Positions 51,878 to 64,000 of a DNA stretch of 64,000 nt are shown in pieces. A model generated the notes under the pieces. It had not been told where the DNA came from and made no database searches. It worked only from the letters and a program-made list of their open reading frames with translations. Position 1 is the stretch's first letter. Each line of letters begins with the position of its first letter. Position numbers and translations under genes: made by a program. The stretch covers positions 2,418,001-2,482,000 of the forward strand of contig NC_133294.1 in the NCBI RefSeq assembly GCF_005239225.2. Reading direction: 5' to 3'. Source of the DNA: Populus alba (taxonomy: Eukaryota > Streptophyta > Magnoliopsida > Malpighiales > Salicaceae).

Positions 51878-53712
51878 TCAATTAATCTGATCTTGTAGTT
51901 CCCTTATCCTCTCAGTATGAATCAAGTTGTTTCTAGACAAAAAGTTATTGGCATCATCCAATGTTTGATTATGTTGCTTTATCATTTTTTGGTTTCCCAT
52001 AAGTTGTACGGTCTTTAATTTTTCTTTGTCCAACTTAGATCTCAACGCTTCTGCTTCAGCCTTATGACTGTTCAACTCTGCTTTCTGCTCTTCGTGCATT
52101 TTAGTTAAAGCCTCAGCTCTTCCTAATTGGTCTTTAAACTTGACAATGTCTGCCCGACGTATTTTCAATATAGCTTGTGTCTTGATGGCTGACTCTTCCC
52201 AATGCTTAGCTTTTTCCATGTAATATGTCATGTCCTGATTAATTGTCTTTTGTGTTTCCAAGTCAGTCTTTGCCTTTATCAAGTCTTGACCACCAGAGTC
52301 CCTTTCTTCTTCAGCTATTTTCCTTAAACCCTTTTCTTTGGCTAGCTGCCGCTCTAAAGACACTCTATGTTCCTCATTTGCTTTAAGCTCAGCTTGTAAC
52401 GCTTTTACTTGTTTTCTTAATTCTTCTTCACAGTTTACTCTTTTTCTTCGAATGCCCACAAACTCAGAAACTTCTGCCATATAAGAGACTCCTCCCTTAC
52501 GCCATTCAGAATACTTTTCACTAACTGTAGGGTTCCTTAATCCAGTCTCCTTTTTCACAAGTACCAAAGACTTCCAATCCTGTTTAATGCTCTCCAACAT
52601 CTCCATGGTAGCTCCTTTGTACACTCCAGTAAATTGAGATAAACCAACCGTTCTTGGGATGCTTTGTATGCCCCCAAACTGTCTTGCAACTAAAGCAGGC
52701 GCATAGCTAATATATCCAGTCACTCCAATCAAAGGTACCCAAGGCTTCTTCCCACAACTCATTAAGTATGTTACATTTTCTCATCCAAGGAGCTCTCCAA
52801 TTAAACTTGCTTCGTGGAACTCCTTGTAATTTTACTCCCCAGTCATCTTCAGAAAATATTTTCCATTCACTTGATATCAATAACTCTAGTGGCCTTTGAT
52901 CAAACCACCAAAAATTCTGGAATATTTGGTGTCTCGGATTCTATATGACTTACCACCCAAATGAACAATAATGGCACACAACATCTCAAAGAACCTTTTC
53001 CAGTCTTTTTGCAATGATTGAGGGACAAAAAAGTTTCAGCCAAAATCGCAGCAGAAGGATTAATTTTAGTCTTCTCATACTCAACAAACAAATTGGCTGC
53101 CTCTAAACTAACAATTCCAGCAGATGAAGGGCACAAAATCAACCCAAATATTCCCAAAGCCAATATTCTGTATACTTCTACTTTAGCACATGGATTAGAC
53201 TTTTTAGCAATCAACAACTCTTCTAGCCGTTTCCATCTCAAACCCCCAGAATTATTTTTTTCTCTATACAAACTCATTTGCTGGATTCCCAATAGCTTAG
53301 CAAGCTCCTCTATAGTATCCTCCGTCTTTTGATGAAAGTAAACCTTATGTATATCCTCAGGAAATTCTGTCAAAACACCATACTCTTCAATGGTAGGAAC
53401 CATATCGACATCCCCAAATGTAAAACATCGATAATCAGGATCCCAAAAATGAATCAGAGCTCTTATGGCCAGTGGCAGTATCGGTACATTTAAAAGATGC
53501 AAAACTCTCCCATATATCATAGTAAATTCTGTCTCATCATCCAAATATTTGGTGAGTGGAATCAAACGAATGGCATCATTTATTACACATCTCACCTCTT
53601 TTAGCAGCGGTATCCCACTGTCATCCAGTCTAGGGCAGTCTCCCTCGGTCATATGCAATGATTCAGATTCAAGCCCATACTCAATAGTGTTGACTTCTCG
53701 ATTAACAGCCAT
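51878..53712 (-). pseudogene. Ogre ORF1 (extra ORF before gag), two frame breaks
   Basis: The N-terminal part (53712-52900) resembles plant mobile-domain-like proteins of the DUF7745 kind: GRVLHLLNV, then FWDPDYRCFTFGDVDMVPTIEEY. The C-terminal part (52762-51878) has the KPWVPLIGVTGYISYAP block followed by about 170 residues of strongly heptad-like coiled coil rich in Glu, Lys and Ala. Between them an extra T near 52911 and a second break near 52765 shift the frame. An ORF1 of unknown function before gag is a defining trait of Ogre elements. The coiled coil suggests it multimerises (inference). Confidence 0.82.
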
Positions 53713-54245
53713 TATGTCACCCGAAATAATAATCCTGTTATGAAATGATATATGTTAAGCTTTACTTTAGTGAAACTTACATAGGGAACAACCTAAAGGG
53801 TAAGTTCTAGTCATTACATGCTTAGGGTAGGTTGCTATCTAATCTTTGAAAGGTCTTTCGCATGCTCAGTGATCTTCCTCGAAAGGTTGATGTGAGGCTT
53901 ACAAGTAGCGTGAAGATAGAGGCCCTGAATAATATCAGTTTAGGCATACCAACCACTATCGAGTAAACAATCAAGCGAAAGTTGAATGGTTTCACGAGTC
54001 TTACCCAGGCCAAAGCCATTGGGGTACCGCTACTCTCCCACTTAACATAAAGTTTGTTTAACAGACCTTTATTATGAAATGTGTGGTGTGTGAAGGCATA
54101 AATCTATATTCAATGTATATGATGACATGAATAAATATGGATGCTAAAGCAATAAAATAAAATAAACTAAATAAAAAAATAAATAAAAAACAACACAACA
54201 AACATTTATAGCAATTTAACAAATAAAGACAAAGCTTAGTCTGGT
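53713..54245 (-). other. 5' leader of the Ogre-type element between primer site and ORF1
   Basis: No credible reading frame. AT-rich near the primer site. Confidence 0.6.
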
Positions 54246-54262
54246 CCCCAGTGGAGTCGCCA
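54246..54262 (-). other. Primer-binding site, tRNA-Arg type
   Basis: On the minus strand TGGCGACTCCACTGGGG begins three bases after the 5' LTR. From memory it matches the 3' end of plant tRNA-Arg(ACG) for these 17 bases. An Arg primer is a known trait of Ogre elements. Confidence 0.75.
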
Positions 54263-55206
54263 TTATGTCACACCCGACATCGCGGCGGCTCTAAAAATTA
54301 ATTTTAAATCTTCAGAAAGAACGGATTTCTAGCATCCTGTTCTTTGATGGGAATATTCTTGTTTAAGGAGTCGCCACCTAGTATTATGGTCACTAGGAAC
54401 CCTAACTGGCCAACAGAGATTCTATGGTACGTGACTGGTTACGTAAAAAGGAAAGATATTATCACCCCTTAAACGTCCTGCCTAAGGCAGGCTGCATTGC
54501 TATTATTTGTCATTTATTGCTAACATATATTTTTCATATCATGATGGTTTGCATATAATATTCCTGACTCTGGCGTCAGTGAATATTAAACTACAGATAT
54601 TCCCAACTCTGGCGTTGGTAAATATTATGTAGATATCAGAGTGAATAAATTTAAATAATTACCGTTTTTTAATCCTGACTCTGGCGTTGGTGAATAAACA
54701 AATAAAAATCAATTTATATTTGTTATTTTTTACTCATGCAGATTATTTTTATTTTTACGTAGCTAAATAAGGTAAAAATACAATAAAATAAAATAAAATA
54801 AATTTTTATTAGTATTTTTTTTATTCCTGACTCTGGCGTCAGTGAATAAACCAATAACTTTATTTTATTTTATGTTATTATATTTTTTTTGCATGCAATT
54901 TTTATTTTTTAGCTAGATAAAATGCAACGAATAAAAATAATATAAATTTAAACCGGTGTTTTTTATTCCTGACTCTGGCGTCAGTGAATAAACCAATAAA
55001 TTTACATTATTTTTATTCATGCATATGTATTTTTTATTTTTTATATATTTTTTTATTAATTATTTTTTGGGGCTGGGCTGGGCTAAACCCAGCCCAGCAT
55101 ACATATATTTTTGGGGCTGGGCTGGGCTAAACCCAGCCCAGCATACATACCTTTGGCTGGGCTCAGCTCAGCCCCACAGGGGCTGGGCTGAACCCAGCCA
55201 GTCCGA

Positions 55207-55323
55207 CCGGGTCACTGGCCCAAGCCAGTGACCCGGTTTTAAAAAAACAAAACAGATGCACGCGTGATACAGATCACGCGTGCATCAACAGTGCGAAGGT
55301 AATTAAATTACCTTCGCACTGTT
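55207..55323. repeat. Three perfect hairpins in the 5' LTR
   Basis: Same as in the 3' LTR. They lie about 400-500 bases downstream of the minus-strand TATA box, so they would be in the RNA leader. Confidence 0.9.
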
Positions 55324-55723
55324 CAAACGTTATTTGAATCAACGAAGAACAGAAAAGAAAGAAAAAAAATGTATAGCGAAGGCGCACCTGTTTCTGGCGA
55401 TTGAAGAAGATCGCGATGCTGGTGACTGTTACCCTCGTCCGGCTACTCTCCCCGCTGTGACCTCTCTGTTTTCCTTGCTTTTGATTTCTCGATTCTCAGT
55501 GTGAAGAAGCTGAGAGGTAATGGGTTCTTTGAGGTTTTTTTACTGATTTCGGGTTGCTTTTTCTGCAGGGATTCTCCTAATGGCGAAGATAATTCTCCTT
55601 TTTAGTCTGGTTTCTCGTTCTTGCTTTCACTCTGTTATTTTTTTTTTTGCTCTGTTTTCTCGTTGTTCTCTGTTTTTTCTGGGTTGTATTTTTTTGATCC
55701 TCCTCCTTTCTCTAGGTTGATCT

Positions 55724-55734
55724 CCCTTTTATAG
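55724..55734 (-). promoter_or_regulatory. TATA box of the 5' LTR
   Basis: CTATAAAAGGG on the minus strand, about 690 bases into the LTR. Confidence 0.65.
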
Positions 55735-56421
55735 AGACCCAGCCACTAACCAGTCCTGCCTTTGCAGGACTGTTATCTTCCACGAACGAGATCGTGGGTG
55801 AGAGCCGTGATCCACGATTGGATCAAATCCGTTGCAGATTTTCAGCCTGTTGAATCGAGATGGAGAAGACGAACACGGCTATTCCACCAGCAACGACGTC
55901 GTTTTGGCAACACTGTATTCCTACTATCAACGGCATCGTTTCGGCAACAGTGGCATTTTCATTTTGACCCCTGAACTTTGGAATTGTAACCGTTGGATCT
56001 CAATTGAATAAAAAATTCCTTTTAATTTTGCCCCTTTTTTATAAGTTTCAATTAAATCCCTCAATTGGTGCACTGTTTACAAAACAGTCCTTAATTCCTG
56101 GATTATTCAATTTGATCCTTAATTAATTCTTTCAATTTTCCCCTTTTTTTTGGATAAATTTCAATTAAGCCCCTGAATTTATTTAATTAATTAAATCAAA
56201 GTTTAATTAAGTCCACAAACTTATTAATTTTTTAATTTCATTAATTAAACTAATCCAAATTTTAAGTAAAGTTCCAAACTTATTAATTCTTTAATTTCTG
56301 ACCAATTTATTCTCAAATCTGATAATTTTATCCCTAAACATCAAGATTTGTTGTCTTAACCCAATTGTCAACTATATTTAATTTTTATTATTTTGATCAA
56401 AAATTAGGTTATGACAATAAT

Positions 56422-56606
56422 AATAAACATTTTATAAATTATTTCAAATAAAATAAGTAACAATCAAAATAATGAAGACCAAATTTGATAGATACAAAAT
56501 TTCAATAAAAAAATGATAAGGAAAAAGCAAATTGCAATTATAAAAATAAGGACCAAAGTTAATATAAAAATAAAATTTTAAGAGATGAAATTAAAAAATA
56601 AATACT

Positions 56607-56647
<41 letters not shown>

Positions 56648-57066
56648 CAATCAAAAGTTTGAGGATCAAATTTGATATAATCAACAAATAATGATATTTC
56701 TAAATTTTTCACAACTTCTGGAAAGTGTTTTCCCCTCAAATGTTTCAGGAAAACATTTTCCTGAAAACCAAGCCAAACTTTCATTTTACTGGAAAGTGTT
56801 TTCCATTTACCAACTTTCCTACTGGCAAACAAACACAAGAAAGTTTGGAAAAGTGATTTTCCGGAAATCACTTTCCGGAAAACAAACACAGCTAAAGGAA
56901 AAATATTTTTCTGAAAACCAAGTCAAATTTTTCTTTGACTGAAATTGACTGGAAAGTGTTTTCCGTTGACCAGAATGTGTTTTCCGTTGACCAACTTTCA
57001 TAATGACAAACAAACACAGAAAAATTTGGAAAATAATTTTCCAGAAACTACTTTTCAAGAAACAAG
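56422..57066. mobile_element. MITE-like palindromic element, right part, and a second similar arm
   Basis: Repeated 'ggaaagtgttttcc' and 'caaacaaacaca' motifs in both orientations. The part to about 56894 pairs with 38191-38538. 56895-57066 looks like a further arm of the same family. Confidence 0.45.
56611..56646. repeat. (TA)18 microsatellite
   Basis: Uninterrupted. Another shorter TA run lies at 57730-57749. Confidence 0.95.
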
Positions 57067-57126
57067 AATTCTCTTAATTAAAACAGGCATAAAAAAACCC
57101 TACAAAACACATGTCATAACAGAAAC

Positions 57127-57540
57127 ATGCCGCATATTATAAAGGGACATAATAATAAATAAATAAATAAATAAATAAATAATACAGCTTTAACTCGAAA
57201 TCTTTGTTGACTTGGGAAAGAAGATAGCCACAACCAAAGTCCTGTTGCCTTAAAAATGAAGGTATTGAATCTCTCGGAAGTCAAGTTCCGTTATTTTCAG
57301 GTATACTTTTCTTTGAAAAGAGTGTGGCAAACGCTAGAATTAGGAAAGGCGTTTCAAACCCGTGTTTCCAGAAAGTTTTTTTTAAAAAAAATTATTTTTA
57401 TTTTATTATTATTATTTTTGTTTGGGCTTGAGGTGGGAAAGACTGGTCCTTGGAAAACTCAACACGGACAACTGAAGTGTCAGAGCAGTAAATATGGGAC
57501 CAGATCGTTGGGTCTGCTGATCAACAGGTTTTACTGTTAA
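57127..57540. repeat. Diverged copy of repeat block A
   Basis: Shares 'aaagggacataataa', 'acagctttaactcgaaat' and 'gggtctgctgatcaac' with 13096-13537, but has an AAAT run, a different middle and more divergence. No gene. Confidence 0.65.
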
Positions 57541-60512
57541 ATTCTCCTAGATTAAAAAAAAAAATAAATATTCTGTTTATTTTTATATCTTAAATTTTTT
57601 TTAAAAAAAATTTATATTATATTTTTATATTGTTTTAATATATTGATATTAAATTTTAAAAAATAAAAAATATATTATTTTAAATATTTTTTATATAAAA
57701 AACACTTCAAAAAAAATAAATTAGTACAAATATATATATATATATATATGTGGAAAATAAAAAGGGAAAAAGTGATGTTGAAAGAGAGAAGTTTGGACTA
57801 AGAGTCATTATTATTCTTTTGTCAATACCAAAATATCAGTTCACATTTAAGGTTTTATTGTGGCAATTACTAACAACTTGCATACCCCGCTGTCGATCGA
57901 TGGACTTTTTCATAGCGAGATGACCTCTTCTTAGCTCATTAACTTGGATCAAAATCATCTTTTCCTTTGACCATGGAAAGTTGACTTCTTCACTGGAATG
58001 TGATACAATTCAGCCTAATTTTTATCCCTTTCAGCCTAACACTAAATCAAGCTATCCTAACACTAAATCCTCATTTTATCCCCACCTCCGGCCATCTCTC
58101 TGCTCCTGTTTAATTATTGCTAAGGTGATTATAAGCAAAGATTATAATATTTTGAGCTTACAATGGAATTCTAAACTTTTGCAAAAGCTTATTTTTAAAA
58201 GGTTTTGATCAAACCTTTTCATTTTCTTAAAAATCCCGTTATTAAACAAAGACCACCATTTGTTGTTCTTTTATTTTATGATTACTAAAGCATATGCACT
58301 AAAGTTTGTTGTGTTTAAAGTTCATAAGCTTCTAAAAAGATTAATTGTATTTTTATTTTTCAATAAACACTAACAGAATATCTCATATGCCGTGAAACAT
58401 GCATAAAGTAGCAGGTTTGTCTCTTTCGATAGAATCTCTAATTTCTATTGTTTTTCCACTGTACTGGATTGTAAGAGAACTGAATTAAAATTTATTGACA
58501 AATTCTCTTATGAAAGTAGTCTCAAGAGCATGCTTATAATTAGTTATTTTATCTCCATGTTAATATTTGCTGTCTTGTTACTGTGATAAATTAACTTTTT
58601 GAGTTTTTGAGCATGTAACCTGCTGTTAATACATAATACTTACTTTTAATTATCAGCTGATTCATATTGTTGTTTTGTTTTTTAGATGGATATTCAGAAA
58701 GATTGGACACCAGATGAAGATTGATTTTCTTGATGCTGCTGTTGCTGGATTTATTTTGTTGGAATGTTTTGCTTAACCACTAACTTGGAATGTTGATGGT
58801 TGCTTGGTTTTCTTTGGTTGGTGAATTATCATGCAAATGTTTTGTTGTTGGATGTGGTCTTTTGCTGACTTTTTGCTTGGTTTGCTCGAATTGGAATATG
58901 AAACTAAAAGCAATGCTACAATTTATTTTTGTTTAGAAAAACAAAAGGCTCAACAAAAAAAAAAAAACAAAGAAGCTAATTTGATAATGTCTAATTGGAT
59001 TTTGTGAGATTTATTTATCAACGGGATTGGTTTTATTAAAAAAACCCAAAAATTGATTAAAAACCCTATAAAAAAACTAGATAAAAAATTGTTAAAGCCG
59101 AGCTAAAATAATACTAATCAATGAACCTGATATTATTTGTGGATTGTACTTCATAATTTATTTTAATTTATATTTTTTAACATTATTCAATTTCATGCAT
59201 AAAATCATGATTTTTATATGTTAACTCAAATTAACTCAAGTGTTTTTTTATGAATTGTTTTTATAAAGTTATTATCCTAGTTTTATGACCCGATTCATTA
59301 TTTTAGTAAGTTAATTTGTATTGATTTTTGATTATTTTTTTTATATTATTTTAATTAAATTGTTTCTCAATTTATTATTTAATATCAGTTTCATTAATTA
59401 TTATTATCTTCTCCTACTTTCTAGATCTTTTTCTACGCATGATTTATACATCTACCAACTACTAAATGTATTTTAAGAATTTAAAATTCTAGATTTTTCG
59501 AGAGATTGGTGTGAGAAACCAATATAAACAAGTATAAAGGAGAGGTCATTTCCTATTTTGTAAGTTTGTGTTTTGTATTACAGTGCATTATATTTTTTAA
59601 CAAATATTTTTTAATTAAAATATAATAAAATAATATTTTTTTATTTTATTTTATTTTTATCATAAATATATCAAAATCATCATAAACACATTTTAAAAGA
59701 AAATAACAATTTGATATTTTTCAAAAAATTGAGGCATGATGTGTCATCATGAAAGGGAATAAGTGTAGTGAGTTGTTAGAATTGACTAGTGTTTTGTATT
59801 ATATTATTAATATAATGTATTTTTGTCACTTCCAACACATACTTCACTTAAATAAGATATTATAATATTGATGCGAATTATATAATACCATAAGTAACAA
59901 ATCTCTTATGGATTCATCTATTTGAACGTTAATGTCTCTGGTTCTACAATACCATATTTGTTCATCAAAACATACATAGTTTGTTCCTAAAATACTATGT
60001 AGTTGGATGGGATCAAACGTGTCACAAACATGAAACCTAGTGAAGATCGAAGATCAAAGATCAAAACTCATCTATCAATGCAAAAATTTGAACACTTTTT
60101 TTTATGTAACATCAAAAACTTTGAACTGTAGAGTTTGATGTAAAAATTTATTACACTTTTTTTTATGTCAGAGACACACTCTTGGATGCTATCTATGAGT
60201 AAGTAACCACTTCTGAGTGTTAAACCACTAGAGAGAGCCCGCCAACTCAAGATCGACTAGAGAGTGCACACTTGTGTGTGAGTTGGGGTGCACAATTATT
60301 CCTTGGAGATTACTATCCTAATACTATTCTAGCTCAAGCACATTTAACAACTTTGGAGTTGAGGCTTATTTACAATATACATCAAGCACTAGCTAGTTTT
60401 AAGCAAACTCACTAATCATGATTGGAACTCCCAAATTCGAATTGTTTTATACTAAAAAGCTAACCTTATATATTTTCCATTGCTTATTTTGGAGACAATG
60501 CACATTCTCTCC
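57541..60512. other. Intergenic, nothing supported
   Basis: AT-rich. One acceptor-like 'ttttttag' before a short frame MDIQKDWTPDED at 58686 is suggestive of an exon relic but too short to call. 60240-60512 is the flank downstream of the CRK. Confidence 0.4.
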
Positions 60513-62305
<1,793 letters not shown>

Positions 62306-64000
62306 CTGCATAAAGAAATATATATCGTTCAAAAACGCACAGCAATTTCACACTGCTTTTAACATTCATATACAAGCATATTCAAAAAGCGACGAAGTCA
62401 GGATCAACGACATAATATGTGAAGAAATATTTTTTGAAGGAACAAAGGAGAATATATTATTTCTAAAAATCAACAGCATTTTTCTGGTCAAAAAAGCTAT
62501 TTGCCTACCGCACTATGATAACCTAAAGTGAGAAGCAACTTTTAAAAAAGTAACTAAACCTTTTGTAACCCTTTGACATCCATGCATCATCAATATCTTT
62601 CCTTGTTAATTATTTCACCTTTTTTCCATTTTAAATCTGACATAAAATGTCTAGCTAATGAGTTTATAAAAGATAATTTGAAAGGGCAATGCATTTTGCT
62701 CCGTTAGAGAACCATAACTATTGATTCAGGTATTCGAAGTAATACCATTCCTTGAATGAGCCATGAATGTGGTTGAGAAGTACTCCGAGAAAGATAACAA
62801 AGATGAAGGAAGCACATGAAACCAAGCAGGAGCAGAATTTGAATGTACCAGAAGCTATGAAACCATTCCTTGTTGATTTTGAAGAGTTAAAAATAACTTG
62901 AATTAAATTCTATATAAATTATAAATTAAATCAAAATTTTAAAATAATTGAACTTCAAAATTTTGTCTTAAGATTTTAAGAATCAAATTCAACTAAATTT
63001 TAATTTAATTTTTCAAAGATAAATAATTTTGAATTTATTTAAATTTAATTTAATTAATAATTAAATCTAAATATTAGATTAAACATCAAAATACATCCTA
63101 CAAAAATAAAATTGGTATGCATACAAAATAATATAAGATATTAAACTAACATGAAAACTAAAAAAATATTAAACAATTAAACAATATAAACATGCATTTT
63201 ACTTCTTGTTAAACAATAAAACAAAAGAAAAATAGTAATCGCATGCATGAGTTGTACCGTTTGCCATTTAAGATAAGTTTTCCTCTCCTATTGGTTCAAA
63301 ACGATAGATGAATATTTCTCCTAAGATTAAAAAATATTAATACTTAGTTTTGATGCAATTCAACATTAAGCATAAACTAACTTAAAAAAACTAATTTTTT
63401 CTTTCGTTGTGTTCAAAACTGGAATAACAGAAAAGATGAAAGTAAGGGAAAATAACTCATAAAGAATACTTTTTTATTTTATTTTAATAAACCAATAAAA
63501 AACATCTATAATATAATAGGTATTAATTGGAATTTTGTCAACTTAATCAAGAGTTTTTTTTATATTAATTTTTCATTTATCTACTATTAATTTTAAATAT
63601 TTAAATATTATATGTTATAGTACTCATGTTTTGAATAAATTCTTAACCTCAAAATCTTGAAAGCATCCCACTTTTAATTATAATTAATAAGATTTCAAGT
63701 ATCACCAACAACCTTGTCTGACTTTATCAATAGAAGCAATTTATGCACAGGATTAGAAATTTTAACTTTTATAAATTGAAAGAAAATAATATTTTTTTTA
63801 ATTGATTATAAAATTAATTTTTTTTTTCAATTAATTAAAGTTTTAATATATGTGACATACAATAATCTTCTAGCGGTTAAAAAATGCCCCACGTTTTATG
63901 GAAAATTTTTATGGTATTTAAATTCTTATTACTAAATAGCAGTTTTCATATAAATTTTCTCTACCTTATTATCTCTCTCTCTAAGCAATTAATATGTAGC
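62306..64000. other. Region upstream of the CRK kinase exons; no ectodomain exon
   Basis: I read the minus strand for a signal peptide or a C-X8-C-X2-C motif and saw none. AT-rich throughout, with no recognisable transposon ends. Confidence 0.5.

Larger units (their letters stand above)
38544..56416 (-). mobile_element. Tat/Ogre-type Ty3/gypsy retrotransposon, 17.9 kb, TSD ATAAT
   Basis: Two 2.15-kb LTRs in the same orientation flank a minus-strand interior. ATAAT lies just outside both ends (38539-38543, 56417-56421). Reading on the minus strand the order is 5' LTR, Arg-tRNA primer site, ORF1, gag, protease, intron, reverse transcriptase, RNase H, archaeal-type RNase H, integrase, long 3' UTR with tandem repeats, polypurine tract and 3' LTR. 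The extra ORF1, the intron, the second RNase H and the repeat-rich 3' UTR are hallmarks of Ogre elements. The LTRs differ by only about five substitutions plus homopolymer-length changes, so the insertion is young. Frames are broken at several places and 500 bases are unsequenced. Confidence 0.93.
54266..56416 (-). repeat. 5' LTR of the Ogre-type element, 2151 bp
   Basis: Near-identical to 38544-40695. Substitutions I see include two in one 'gactctggcgtcag' motif and one in 'gatttcgggttgc'. The other changes are run-length differences. Confidence 0.95.

Noticed and set aside
58686..58725. Short exon-like frame MDIQKDWTPDED after a ttttttag acceptor, resembling a Myb/SANT start
   Set aside because: Only twelve codons before a stop and no neighbouring exon; too short to call.

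Overview
This is plant nuclear DNA, very probably from a woody dicot. It is AT-rich and gene-poor, with GT-AG introns, one 500-base N gap, and plant-specific gene and retroelement families. The style (a cysteine-rich receptor-like kinase cluster embedded in Ogre-type and other LTR elements) would suit Populus or a relative, but that genus guess is weak and rests on impression only.

The only host gene family I can support is the cysteine-rich receptor-like kinase (CRK, DUF26 or Gnk2-domain RLK) family, present four times. A partial ectodomain exon on the minus strand runs off the left edge (1-589). A complete seven-exon gene of about 660 codons lies on the plus strand (30696-33367), with all kinase motifs intact. 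A minus-strand pseudogene (35611-37328) has an in-frame deletion of the ATP-binding lysine region, a stop codon, a frameshift and no last two exons. A minus-strand gene (60513-62305) has intact membrane and kinase exons, but no ectodomain exon within the 1.7 kb that remain of the window.

From about 9 to 29 kb there is no host coding sequence. The region is a mosaic of blocks repeated two or three times in the same order (called A, B, D, G and H here, plus a copia integrase block). Several blocks resemble DNA upstream of the CRK genes, so I read this as a CRK tandem-duplication zone that lost its genes and then took in transposons. The duplicates act as empty-site controls: they show exact insertions of a solo LTR (15272-17367, TSD ATATA), a 1.3-kb TIR element (20302-21599, 8-bp TSD) and a Mutator-like element (27604-28998, 9-bp TSD). 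Further left, a CACTA remnant (about 2281-6064) carries a solo LTR (3080-5666, TSD TTTCT). A broken copia element lies at about 8870-11510.

The largest object is a minus-strand Ty3/gypsy element of the Tat/Ogre type (38544-56416, TSD ATAAT). It has nearly identical 2.15-kb LTRs, an Arg-tRNA primer site, an extra ORF1 before gag, gag-protease, a 245-bp intron between protease and reverse transcriptase, a second archaeal-type RNase H, an integrase and a tandem-repeat-rich 3' untranslated region. Its reading frames are broken almost only at homopolymer runs although its LTRs are nearly identical, so many breaks may be sequencing errors. The best candidates for a second look are the 3'-UTR satellite array, the three perfect hairpins in its LTR, the 66/198-bp higher-order repeat inside the TIR element, and the ectodomain-less CRK.
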